Source: an uncultured Eubacterium sp. (GTDB taxonomy: Bacteria > Bacillota > Clostridia > Lachnospirales > Lachnospiraceae). From it: a stretch of DNA of 64,000 nt. The stretch covers positions 81,694 through 145,693 of the forward strand of contig CAJFUA010000065.1 of assembly GCA_904420085.1 (NCBI GenBank), given 5' to 3'. The translations under genes were made by a program, and so were the position numbers. A model generated the notes under the pieces. That model made no database searches. It had not been told where the DNA came from and was given only the letters and a program-made list of their open reading frames with translations. Positions 14,459 to 23,182 of this stretch are shown here, piece after piece. Within the stretch, counting starts at the first letter, position 1, and each line of letters opens with the position of its first letter.

Positions 14459-16057
14459 CTATCTGTCCCATTTATCACAAAGAGCCTGTATCTGACTGGT
14501 AAACTTTGCGATATCTTTATTTGCTCCTCCTTCATTGCGCTTAATTACCGAAAGCAGACGGTAGCCCGCATTGAGCAGATTTTCATATAATCCCGCAGCT
14601 CTTCTCTGTTTTGCTTTCTGACTGATTTTTACCGGCACTCCTTCTTTGATTAATTCTCCTTTCAGCAAATCAAACTGCGTTCCGCTGTATGGAGCATAAG
14701 TGTTATATCCGTATTCCTTATTCAGCAGTTCGGCAAAAATGTCGCACACCTGATCTTCTCCATGTACTACAAAAACTTTTTCCGGTTTCTGTTTCATGGC
14801 ATTCAGCCATTTAATGAGTTGTTTCTGGTCTCCATGTCCGCTGATTCCCTTTAAATTTTCAATATGGGCATTGACTGCAATTTCCTCTCCAAATATTTTT
14901 ACAGTCTGAGCCCCTTCAAGAATGGTTCTTCCAAGTGTTCCCGGCGTCTGAAATCCTACAAAGAGAATCGTATTGTTTTCTCTCCACAAATTGTGTTTTA
15001 AATGGTGTCTGATCCGTCCCGCCTCACACATTCCTGATGCTGATAAAATTACTTTCGGTTTTGTGTCTTCATTAATGGCAATGGAATCCTGACTGGACAC
15101 GGAAAGTTTCAGTCCTTCAAACTGCAATGGATTGATTCCGTTTTTAATCAGTTCCATAGTTTCTTCGTCAAAACATTCCATCACATCCCCATGAAAAATA
15201 TTGGTGGCTTCCACCGCAAGCGGACTGTCCACATACACTTCAAAATCCGGATAATTGGTTATTCTGCCTTCATTTTTTATTTTCCTCATAAAATAAAGCA
15301 TTTCCTGAGTTCTTCCCACAGCAAAAGATGGAATGACAACATTTCCTCGCCTGTCAAAAGTTTCGTTTAAGATGCGGACCAGTTCTCCCACATAATCCGG
15401 CCGGTCACCGTGCAGGCGGTCACCGTAAGTAGACTCTATGAGAACATAATCTGCACCGTCCATAAATACAGGATCTTTAATAATCGGTTTGTCAATATTG
15501 CCTATATCTCCGGAAAAAACAATCTTTTTTGACTGCTCATTTTCCGTCAGTGTCATTTCAATACTTGCCGAGCCAAGAAGGTGGCCTGCATCTACGAATT
15601 TCACCTTGATTTCGTCACATATGGTAACCATAGTATCATATTCCAAAGGCACCAGCAACTGACATGCTGCAGCGGCATCATCCATAGTGTAAATAGGCTC
15701 TACCGCATCCTTTCCTGCCCTTTTTGCCTTTCTGGTTTTCCACCCGGCCTCAAACTCCTGAATATGGGCGCTGTCACGCAACATAATATTACATAATTGA
15801 CATGTTGCTTTCGTGGCAAATATCTGCCCTTTAAATCCTTTTTTTACCATCAGCGGAATCAGTCCTGAATGGTCTATATGCGCATGTGTCAGGAAAATAT
15901 AATCGATATCTCCTGCCAGAACCGGAAGTTCCTGATTCACATAAATGTCTTTTCCCTGTTCCATCCCACAGTCAATGATGGCTTTTTTATCCCCCACTTC
16001 TACATAGTGGCAACTACCCGTTACCTCATGGTCTGCTCCCAAAAAAGTAAGAATCAT
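14459..16057 (-). CDS. Beta-CASP metallo-beta-lactamase-fold RNase-like protein
   Basis: This 532-residue protein has the MBL metal motif THAHIDHSG (H58, H60, D62, H63), further ligands at DAGHLLGSA and SGDIGN, and the beta-CASP features ESTYGDR, VIPSFAVGRTQEML, SASGMCEAGR and VHGE. It belongs to the CPSF73-like RNA-processing family (YSH1-type), distinct from RNase J. It probably acts on RNA in the cytoplasm. A ~60-residue Lys/Arg-rich C-terminal extension may bind RNA. The start at MILTFLGADHEVTGS has AGAGGAGAGG a few bases upstream; a longer frame adds six unlikely residues. It converges with htpG. Confidence 0.88.
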   Translation of the reverse strand: MILTFLGADHEVTGSCHYVEVGDKKAIIDCGMEQGKDIYVNQELPVLAGDIDYIFLTHAHIDHSGLIPLMVKKGFKGQIFATKATCQLCNIMLRDSAHIQEFEAGWKTRKAKRAGKDAVEPIYTMDDAAAACQLLVPLEYDTMVTICDEIKVKFVDAGHLLGSASIEMTLTENEQSKKIVFSGDIGNIDKPIIKDPVFMDGADYVLIESTYGDRLHGDRPDYVGELVRILNETFDRRGNVVIPSFAVGRTQEMLYFMRKIKNEGRITNYPDFEVYVDSPLAVEATNIFHGDVMECFDEETMELIKNGINPLQFEGLKLSVSSQDSIAINEDTKPKVILSASGMCEAGRIRHHLKHNLWRENNTILFVGFQTPGTLGRTILEGAQTVKIFGEEIAVNAHIENLKGISGHGDQKQLIKWLNAMKQKPEKVFVVHGEDQVCDIFAELLNKEYGYNTYAPYSGTQFDLLKGELIKEGVPVKISQKAKQRRAAGLYENLLNAGYRLLSVIKRNEGGANKDIAKFTSQIQALCDKWDR

Positions 16058-16172
16058 ATTATCCTCTCCTCTCATTTACCGCACAATCACTTATACTCTT
16101 ATTATATATTAATTCTATAATTTTTCCATTGTTTTCTTTTACATTATTCATTTCATCCGCCGTAACATTTCA

Positions 16173-16201
16173 TTGCAAGAATTCTTAGAATGTCTTATAA
16201 T
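16173..16201 (+). promoter_or_regulatory. Promoter of the iorAB-paaK operon
   Basis: TTGCAA (16173-16178), 17 bases, perfect TATAAT (16196-16201). Transcription would start near 16208, 28 bases ahead of iorA. Confidence 0.8.
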
Positions 16202-16235
16202 TTTATTTATGAAAATTTATCTGGAGGATACCCAA

Positions 16236-18026
16236 ATGAAAAAAGAATACGTAATGGGGAACGGCGCCATCGCCCTGGGGGCTTTGGCAGCCGGAATCAA
16301 TTTGGTTTCCGGTTATCCCGGCACCCCGTCTTCCGAAATACTTGAGACGGTCAGCAAACACAAACAGGGCAATGTACATGTTGAATGGTCCGTCAACGAA
16401 AAAGCCGCCTTGGAACTTGCCGCCAGCGCCTCCTACTGCGGAGCAAGGACGCTGGTAACCATGAAACAGGTAGGATTAAATGTAGCTTCCGACCCTTTAA
16501 TGTCTCTGGCATATGTGGGCGTAAAGGGCGGTATGGTCATTGTCTCTGCGGACGACCCGGGGCCAATTTCTTCCCAGACGGAACAGGATACAAGAATGTT
16601 TGCACAGTTCTGCCGCATTCCTGTATTTGATCCTTCTTCCCCGGAAGAAGCTTATGAGATGATACAGGACGCATTTACATATTCAGAAAAATATAAAACG
16701 CCTGTTTTATTCCGACCTACGACAAGAATCTGTCACGCATACGCTTCCATTGATATTCCGGAAACAACCAGACCAAAAGACTTTGACGGATTTGTAAAAG
16801 ATTCCAAACGATGGGTGATTTTCCCGAAACTTTCTTTCCAAAATCACGCAATGATTGAAAAGCGCAATCCTCTGATTGGCGACGACTTTTCTACATATTC
16901 CGGAAATACGGTTACCGGAACCGGTAAAAAAGCAGTTTTTGCCAGCGGCGTCAGTTATGCGTATGCAAAAGAATATTTACAACATCATCCTGAAGTAAAG
17001 CTCTGCAGGATTGCCACTCCATACCCTTTTCCTGAACAGTTTGTTTTATCCTGTCTGGAAGGGGTGGATGACGTTTTGTGTATTGAGGAACTCAGCCCGT
17101 TTATGGAATCAGAACTGTTAAAACTGGCAGGAAAACACCATTTATCCGTGAACATTTACGGAAAAGAAGCCGGTCATATAAAACACAGTGGTGAGAACTC
17201 AGCCAACTATATCGAGAAAGTTCTGTGCGATTTCTTACAGACAGAACCTCGTTTTGCAGGAACAGATGTGTCCGATATGCCAGAGCTTCCGGTTCGTCCT
17301 CCGGTACTGTGTGCAGGATGTCCCCATCGCGCTTCCTTTTATGCAGTCAAAAAGGCTATGACCGGTAAAAAAAGTTATTTCTGTGGGGATATCGGCTGTT
17401 ACACTTTAGGAAATGCCATGCCTCTGGATATGGTGGATACCTGTCTCTGTATGGGCGCCGGCATCACCATGGCACAGGGATTTTCCTGGATGGATCCGGA
17501 CAGTACCTGTTTTGCCTTTGTGGGTGATTCCACTTTTTTTGCTTCCGGTATGACCGGAGTGGTCAACGCCATTTATAACGAAGCAAATATAGTACTGTGC
17601 ATATTAGATAACTCCACCACCGCCATGACCGGACATCAGCCACATCCCGGAACAGGCAGAAACATGATGGGAAATGTGGTAGAAAAAGTTGATATCAAAA
17701 AAGTCTTGGAAGGCATGGGCGTAAAGAAAATTGTCACAACGAACCCGCTGGATTTAAAGAATACCATTGATGTAATCCGTGACTGTGCCAATACAGACGG
17801 CGTAAAGGCAATTATCTTTCAGTCTCCTTGTATCGCATTGTTTCAATCAGATAAAAAAATGCAGATTTCAGACACATGTATTCAATGTAAAAAATGTATC
17901 AGGGAAATCGGATGCCCTGCCATCAGTATCATAGAGAATAAAGTGACCATCAATTCTGATTTATGTACCGGGTGCGGTTTATGCAGCCAGATTTGTCCTG
18001 TAAATGCCATAGGAGGTGAAAAATAA
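16236..18026 (+). CDS. iorA: Indolepyruvate:ferredoxin oxidoreductase, alpha subunit
   Basis: This 596-residue enzyme oxidatively decarboxylates arylpyruvates (from Trp, Phe, Tyr) to aryl-acetyl-CoA and reduces ferredoxin. Opening GNGAIALGALAAG and GYPGTPSSE mark the pyruvate-binding domain; GDIGCYTLG and GDSTFFASGMTG bind thiamine diphosphate; the C-terminus carries two [4Fe-4S] motifs, CIQCKKC...C and CTGCGLCSQIC. I start at MKKEYVMGNG, which has GGAGG 9 bases upstream; a longer frame starts inside the promoter. The stop codon overlaps the iorB start by one base. Confidence 0.96.
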   Translation: MKKEYVMGNGAIALGALAAGINLVSGYPGTPSSEILETVSKHKQGNVHVEWSVNEKAALELAASASYCGARTLVTMKQVGLNVASDPLMSLAYVGVKGGMVIVSADDPGPISSQTEQDTRMFAQFCRIPVFDPSSPEEAYEMIQDAFTYSEKYKTPVLFRPTTRICHAYASIDIPETTRPKDFDGFVKDSKRWVIFPKLSFQNHAMIEKRNPLIGDDFSTYSGNTVTGTGKKAVFASGVSYAYAKEYLQHHPEVKLCRIATPYPFPEQFVLSCLEGVDDVLCIEELSPFMESELLKLAGKHHLSVNIYGKEAGHIKHSGENSANYIEKVLCDFLQTEPRFAGTDVSDMPELPVRPPVLCAGCPHRASFYAVKKAMTGKKSYFCGDIGCYTLGNAMPLDMVDTCLCMGAGITMAQGFSWMDPDSTCFAFVGDSTFFASGMTGVVNAIYNEANIVLCILDNSTTAMTGHQPHPGTGRNMMGNVVEKVDIKKVLEGMGVKKIVTTNPLDLKNTIDVIRDCANTDGVKAIIFQSPCIALFQSDKKMQISDTCIQCKKCIREIGCPAISIIENKVTINSDLCTGCGLCSQICPVNAIGGEK

Positions 18027-18622
18027 TGAATCAAGATATTTTAATCTGCGGCGTAGGCGGGCAGGGAACTGTTCTTGCCTCCAAGCTGATTGCCTCCGCC
18101 GCCATGAATTTAGGGAATGTTGTTCATTCTGCAGAAACCATCGGAATGGCACAGCGGGGCGGTTCCGTCACCAGCCATATCCGCATCGGCAATACGGCCA
18201 GTTCTCCTCTTATTCCTATGGGAAGCGCAGATTTGATTCTGGCTTTCGAACCTTCCGAAGCGGTACGGAATCTTGCATATTTAAAAGAAGATGGTACCAT
18301 AATTGTAAACCGTGTACCGATTGCTCCTTCCACTGCTTCTGCTGAAAATCTATCTTATGACGGCACGGAGATGATTGACTATCTACATAAAAAGTGTCAC
18401 TGCGTGGTAGTGGATGGCGAAGAATTATGCAGGCCTTTTGGCAGTTCTAAATTTTTTAACATTGCAATTCTTGGCGTGGCCGTTGGTTGCAAAAAAATAG
18501 AGATTGGTGCAGATGTGATTATAAATGAAATTGAAAAAAGAATACCGGAGCGGTTTATTTTCTTAAATAAAGATGCATTCCATGCCGGTATCAGAATGGG
18601 AGAGACATATGAAGTTAAATAA
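18026..18622 (+). CDS. iorB: Indolepyruvate:ferredoxin oxidoreductase, beta subunit
   Basis: This 198-residue gamma/beta-type subunit of 2-oxoacid:ferredoxin oxidoreductases opens with ICGVGGQGTVLASKLIA and contains AQRGGSVTSHIRIG, both family hallmarks. It pairs with IorA to complete the heteromer. The start overlaps the iorA stop (TAATG) with AGGAGG just ahead, giving strict translational coupling. Its end overlaps paaK by 14 bases. Confidence 0.96.
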   Translation: MNQDILICGVGGQGTVLASKLIASAAMNLGNVVHSAETIGMAQRGGSVTSHIRIGNTASSPLIPMGSADLILAFEPSEAVRNLAYLKEDGTIIVNRVPIAPSTASAENLSYDGTEMIDYLHKKCHCVVVDGEELCRPFGSSKFFNIAILGVAVGCKKIEIGADVIINEIEKRIPERFIFLNKDAFHAGIRMGETYEVK

Positions 18623-19859
18623 TACACAAATAAAACAGATTGATGCACAAATTCAACGGTTAATCAAGTCAGGCAGTTACTACGGAAAATTGTATCAGGA
18701 AATGGGGATTGACGGCATTGACAGCCAGGAAGCTTTTGAGGCTCTTCCTTTTTCCAGCAAAGAAGATTTACGAAACGCTTATCCATTGGGAATACAGGCT
18801 GTTCCCGATGAAGAAGTTGTACGTATCCACTCTTCCTCCGGCACTACCGGAAAGCCGGTCATTATTCCTTATACAGAAAAAGATGTAAACGATTGGGCAA
18901 TTATGTTTGCAAGATGTTATGAGACCGCAGGAATTACCAGTCAGGACCGTATACAAATCACTCCCGGATATGGTCTTTGGACTGCGGGCATCGGTTTTCA
19001 GGCTGGATGTGAAAAACTGGGAGCAATGGCTATTCCTATGGGACCGGGCAATACGGAAAAACAGTTGCAGATGATGATGGATTTAAAATCCACGGTCATT
19101 ACCGCCACATCCTCCTACGCTTTACTTCTTTCAGAAGAAATTACCAAGCGTGATTTAAAAGATAAAATTTGTCTGAAAAAGGGTGTTATCGGCTCTGAGC
19201 GTTGGAGCGATAAAATGAGAGACTCCATCCGCAAAGGACTTGGTATTGAATTATATGACATTTACGGACTGACAGAAATTTATGGTCCGGGTATCGGTAT
19301 CAGTTGTGAACATGAAAACGGGATGCACTATTGGGATGATTATATCTATCTGGAAATTATCGACCCTGTCACCGGAAAACCTGTACCTGACGGAGAAGAA
19401 GGCGAGATTGTCATTACCACTTTGGTAAAAGAAGGTGCCCCGCTCATCCGCTTCCGTACCCATGATATTTCCCGTATTCTTCCGGGAGAATGTGACTGTG
19501 GCAGTAAATATCCCCGCATTGATATCATTAAGGGCAGAAGCGATGATATGTTTAAAGTTCACGGTGTCAACATGTTCCCTAGCCAGATTGAAGATTTGAT
19601 TCAGAACGTGGACGGCGTATCCAGCGAATACAGCGTCACCATCGCCCATGATGAGGAAATTAATAAAGATATTATGATTGTTACCATTGAGGCAGAAGGA
19701 AGGGTCAACTTTGAAAATACGGCAAAGAAAATCACGGAGCTTTTCCGTTCAATGATCAATATTACGCCAAAAATTACAGTGGTTCCAATCGGTACACTTC
19801 CGAGAAGTGAAAAGAAAACAAAGCGTGTGATTGACTACCGCTACAAGAACGAATCCTAA
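18609..19859 (+). CDS. paaK: Phenylacetate--CoA ligase (aryl-acetate CoA ligase)
   Basis: This 416-residue adenylate-forming enzyme activates phenylacetate or indoleacetate to the CoA thioester. The P-loop-like HSSSGTTGKPV lies near residue 87, YGLTEIYGPG near 215-225, and the C-terminal mobile domain has KGRSDDMFKVHGVNMFPSQIE. Length fits PaaK. I start at MKLNNTQ, inside iorB, because a GGGAGAG site precedes it. With IorAB it interconverts aryl-acetate, aryl-acetyl-CoA and arylpyruvate; depending on redox state this could conserve ATP from aromatic amino acid fermentation or run backward for amino acid synthesis. The direction is inference. Confidence 0.93.
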   Translation: MKLNNTQIKQIDAQIQRLIKSGSYYGKLYQEMGIDGIDSQEAFEALPFSSKEDLRNAYPLGIQAVPDEEVVRIHSSSGTTGKPVIIPYTEKDVNDWAIMFARCYETAGITSQDRIQITPGYGLWTAGIGFQAGCEKLGAMAIPMGPGNTEKQLQMMMDLKSTVITATSSYALLLSEEITKRDLKDKICLKKGVIGSERWSDKMRDSIRKGLGIELYDIYGLTEIYGPGIGISCEHENGMHYWDDYIYLEIIDPVTGKPVPDGEEGEIVITTLVKEGAPLIRFRTHDISRILPGECDCGSKYPRIDIIKGRSDDMFKVHGVNMFPSQIEDLIQNVDGVSSEYSVTIAHDEEINKDIMIVTIEAEGRVNFENTAKKITELFRSMINITPKITVVPIGTLPRSEKKTKRVIDYRYKNES

Positions 19860-19921
19860 TACGGGAATTTTGTCTGTGCAAGTTCTTGCATAGTTAAAAG
19901 ACAATACCACTTTCAAAAGAA

Positions 19922-19986
19922 AAAGGCGGACAATAAGGGGTATCTCCTCTCCATGAGAAACATTCCCCTGTTATTTTGTCCGCCTT
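19922..19986. terminator. Large bidirectional terminator after paaK
   Basis: AAAGGCGGACA...AAGGGG pairs with CCCC...TGTCCGCCTT around an interrupted stem. It lies between convergent paaK and the dihydrouridine synthase gene. Confidence 0.8.
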
Positions 19987-20017
19987 ATATGATTACCAGT
20001 ACGATATCACAACACGA

Positions 20018-20989
20018 TTACATATATCTTTCAAAAATTTCATCCACTGCTTTTTCATATTGATATACATTCTGTGCTTTTCGAATCATCTTGGCACATT
20101 TATGCTGATCGGCAGTCATAAAAGAAAGATAATTCCACATTTCAATCATTTTATTCAGTAAATGTTTCCACGAACTCATTTCCTCTGTAAAGTCACCATA
20201 TAATCTGTCATGAAATGCTCTTAATTTCTCCTTTGAAACATTTTGTTCGGAATGGACAGTCTCCCCGCTGTTTTCATGAGAAAAATTCTCCGTAAGAATC
20301 TCATTTGCCAGATTTGGGTTTCTTAACAGACCCCGGCCTAACATGACTGCACTGATGTCATATGTATGGCATATCTTTTCATAATCTTTTACCGTAAATA
20401 CATTTCCATTGTAACATAATTCATTTTTACTGACTTTATAAGCATAATCGAAGGCTTCCATGTCCGGTTTACCCTTGTACAACTGTACTCTTGTTCTCGG
20501 ATGAACAATCACTTCCTCAAACGGAAACTGATTGTATACTTCCATAATCTCCTCAAATTCCGATGATTCCAGTAATCCGATGCGGGTCTTTACGGAAATC
20601 TTCATATCCAGTCTGTCAAATACGGTATCAAAAAATTTTGTCATTTCATAAGTGTCTTTCAAAAAACCGGCGCCACGGCTCTTGGATACCACGGTGCCTG
20701 ACGGACATCCGGCATTGAGGTTGACTTCCTGATATCCCATTTCCTGAAGCTGTCTTGCTCCCTTTATAAAATATTCTGCATTGTTTGCCATAATCTGGGG
20801 CACAAGAGTTACCTTTTCACTGTTGTTTTCCGGCAGTAAATCTCTGATCTCCTTCCCCTTTAATTTAGGGTTATGGCAGGGAGAGATAAATGGTGCAAAA
20901 TACTTGTGGGGTCCTCCGAAGAAATCTGCAAAAGCATTTCTGTATATAAATCCTGTGACACCATCTATAGGTGCAAAATATAGTTTCAT
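20018..20989 (-). CDS. dus: tRNA-dihydrouridine synthase
   Basis: This 323-residue FMN enzyme reduces uridine in tRNA D-loops. It opens LYFAPIDGVTGFIYR (FMN phosphate strand), has the catalytic C95 in NLNAGCPSGTVVSKSRGAGFL, and KTRIG, HPRTRVQLYKG and YNGNVF follow in family order. I start at MKLYFAP because GGAGA lies 6 bases upstream; the longer frame adds a non-homologous leader. The C-terminal ~60 residues are helical, as usual. Which D position it modifies cannot be told from this sequence. It is transcribed alone, divergent from argH. Confidence 0.93.
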   Translation of the reverse strand: MKLYFAPIDGVTGFIYRNAFADFFGGPHKYFAPFISPCHNPKLKGKEIRDLLPENNSEKVTLVPQIMANNAEYFIKGARQLQEMGYQEVNLNAGCPSGTVVSKSRGAGFLKDTYEMTKFFDTVFDRLDMKISVKTRIGLLESSEFEEIMEVYNQFPFEEVIVHPRTRVQLYKGKPDMEAFDYAYKVSKNELCYNGNVFTVKDYEKICHTYDISAVMLGRGLLRNPNLANEILTENFSHENSGETVHSEQNVSKEKLRAFHDRLYGDFTEEMSSWKHLLNKMIEMWNYLSFMTADQHKCAKMIRKAQNVYQYEKAVDEIFERYM

Positions 20990-21077
20990 GTGATTCTCCA
21001 TTCTGATACAATTTGCATAAAAATTATTCATTATCTATTTATCATCACAAATTTTTATTATTATAACAAAAGATAGT

Positions 21078-21106
21078 TTGAAAAACCAGCACCACAATGT
21101 TATAAT
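21078..21106 (+). promoter_or_regulatory. argH promoter
   Basis: TTGAAA (21078-21083), 17 bases, perfect TATAAT (21101-21106). The leader of about 80 bases contains AAGGT...ACCTT complementarity around 21145-21182 just before the AAGGAGG ribosome binding site. No ARG box was recognised with confidence. Confidence 0.75.
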
Positions 21107-21195
21107 CATATAATTGTATTTTATATACAAATTATAAAAACATAAGGTGCAGACCCCTTTTATCAGGAAAGCTGACCTTACAAGGAGGTATACAT

Positions 21196-22566
21196 ATGAA
21201 ATTATGGGGTGGTCGTTTTACAAAGGAAGAAAATCAGTTGGTACATAACTTTAATGAATCTCTTTCTTTTGACCAGAAGTTTTACGAACAGGATATTCGT
21301 GGCAGTATTGCCCATGTAAAAATGCTTGGAAAACAAGCTATTATTTCCGAAAAGGAAATGAATCAGATTATAGATGGTTTAGAAGGTATCAGGTCAGACA
21401 TTGAGGCCGGCAATTTAGTTTTCACAAAAGAAAGTGAAGATATTCACAGTTTTGTGGAAGCGAATCTGATTGAGCGGATTGGAGATGCCGGAAAAAAACT
21501 TCACACAGGGCGCAGCCGTAATGATCAGGTAGCTCTTGATATGAAACTTTATACAAGAGATGAAATTTCAGAATTAAACAGATTATTAAAGACGCTTCTC
21601 ACCTCTTTGTTAAAAGTTATGAAAGAAAATACAGAAACCTATATGCCTGGTTTTACCCATCTGCAAAAAGCGCAGCCAATCACTCTGGCACATCATTTTG
21701 GCGCATACTTTGAAATGTTCCGGCGCGACCGCGACCGGTTAGATGATATTTATAAAAGAATGAATTATTGTCCTTTAGGATCCGGTGCACTGGCAGGCAC
21801 TACTTATCCGCTGGACAGGGATTACACCGCCAGTCTGTTAGATTTTGAAGGTCCTACCCTAAACAGTATGGATTCCGTTTCAGACAGAGATTATGTGATT
21901 GAACTGTTAAGTGCATTGTCTACCATTATGATGCATCTGAGCCGTTTCTGTGAGGAAATCTGCATTTGGAATTCCAATGAATACGGTTTTGTAAACATAG
22001 ATGACTCTTACAGTACCGGTTCCAGTATTATGCCGCAGAAGAAAAATCCGGATATTGCCGAATTAATCCGTGGCAAGACCGGACGTGTCTATGGCGCTCT
22101 TATTTCTATTTTAACTACCATGAAAGGGATTCCGCTTGCCTATAATAAAGATATGCAGGAAGATAAAGAGTTAACCTTTGACGCTATCGACACGGTAAAA
22201 GGATGTATCCTATTATTTACCGGAATGATTGACACAATGACATTTAACCTGGATACTATGGAGGCGAGCACAAAACACGGTTTTACCAATGCTACAGATG
22301 CCGCTGATTATTTAGTAAATCATGGCGTGCCTTTCAGAGATGCTCATGGAATTGTAGGACAGTTGGTTTTATTCTGCGAAGAAAAAGGAATTGCCTTAGA
22401 TGATATGACTTTGGAAGAATATAAAGCCATCAGTCCTGTGTTTGAAGAGGACATCTACGATGCTATCAGTTTGGAAACCTGTGTGAACAAGCGTACAACT
22501 ATCGGTGCTCCAAGTCCACAGTCCATGAAAGACGTTATAAAAATCTATGAAAAATATTTAAATTAA
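21196..22566 (+). CDS. argH: Argininosuccinate lyase
   Basis: This 456-residue member of the fumarase/aspartase superfamily splits argininosuccinate to arginine and fumarate, the last step of arginine synthesis. MKLWGGRF is the standard start, HTGRSRNDQVA lies near 100-110, HLQKAQPIT near 155-163, and the superfamily signature GSSIMPQKKNPD near 275. Full length. AAGGAGG precedes the ATG by 7 bases. argG, its usual neighbour, is not next to it; downstream is an unrelated secreted protein gene 35 bases away. Confidence 0.97.
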   Translation: MKLWGGRFTKEENQLVHNFNESLSFDQKFYEQDIRGSIAHVKMLGKQAIISEKEMNQIIDGLEGIRSDIEAGNLVFTKESEDIHSFVEANLIERIGDAGKKLHTGRSRNDQVALDMKLYTRDEISELNRLLKTLLTSLLKVMKENTETYMPGFTHLQKAQPITLAHHFGAYFEMFRRDRDRLDDIYKRMNYCPLGSGALAGTTYPLDRDYTASLLDFEGPTLNSMDSVSDRDYVIELLSALSTIMMHLSRFCEEICIWNSNEYGFVNIDDSYSTGSSIMPQKKNPDIAELIRGKTGRVYGALISILTTMKGIPLAYNKDMQEDKELTFDAIDTVKGCILLFTGMIDTMTFNLDTMEASTKHGFTNATDAADYLVNHGVPFRDAHGIVGQLVLFCEEKGIALDDMTLEEYKAISPVFEEDIYDAISLETCVNKRTTIGAPSPQSMKDVIKIYEKYLN

Positions 22567-22601
22567 ACACAATTTTAAGGATAATGAAAGGAATGATTTG
22601 C

Positions 22602-23066
22602 ATGAAAAGAATTGTAATTTTTCTGATTTGTTTTATATTGTTTTTTAGCAGTACCGTCATATCTGATTATGATACGGTATCTGCCGCTACAGAGAAAAAT
22701 GTCATACTCTCTGCCCTGAAAAAAAATAGAATTAAATATGTAAAAAGTGATTTTAACTATAACTTTAAAAGCAATGTAGACTGGGGCTTTGAGCGTATGG
22801 TCGGATATGGAAAAAAACGAAATTTAAAACTTGCAAAAAAATGTAAATTTTACGCCATTGATTATGTTCAGGGAGCAGATGTTTACAAAAGAGTTTCAAA
22901 ACAGAATTTCCGAAAATTAATGCGGTCATACAACTTTTCACGGGTTTATTTTACCGGATTTACAAAAGACGGACAGTTTATTGAAGTTCCATATTATTAC
23001 GGATTTATCTGCAAAGTGGTAATAAGAAACAGAAAGGTTGTCAAAATATATGAAGTAAATCAATAA
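22602..23066 (+). CDS. Small secreted protein, unknown
   Basis: This 154-residue protein begins MKRIVIFLICFILFF, a classic signal peptide, with likely cleavage after the VSAA near residue 29. The mature part is basic and rich in Lys, Tyr and Phe, with no cysteine pairs or recognised domain; KFYAIDYVQGADVYKRVS and VPYYYGFICKVVIRNRKVVKIYEVNQ suggest a beta-rich fold. I start at the third Met (22602), where AAAGGA sits 9 bases upstream. It lies 35 bases after argH and before a strong terminator, so it could be cotranscribed with argH. No function can be given. Confidence 0.75.
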   Translation: MKRIVIFLICFILFFSSTVISDYDTVSAATEKNVILSALKKNRIKYVKSDFNYNFKSNVDWGFERMVGYGKKRNLKLAKKCKFYAIDYVQGADVYKRVSKQNFRKLMRSYNFSRVYFTGFTKDGQFIEVPYYYGFICKVVIRNRKVVKIYEVNQ

Positions 23067-23130
23067 TTCTTTCAGTTTTATGCAAATACACCTTTCAAAT
23101 TTTCTAAATCCATCCATTACATGCACTTCA

Positions 23131-23182
23131 AAAAAGTACCGGTAGCAAATGAATTTTCATCATTCGCTACCGGTACTTTTTT
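23131..23182. terminator. Strong bidirectional terminator
   Basis: AAAAAGTACCGGTAGC pairs perfectly with GCTACCGGTACTTTTT around a 19-base loop that itself contains ATGA/TCAT pairing. It separates convergent secreted-protein and proA genes. Confidence 0.9.
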
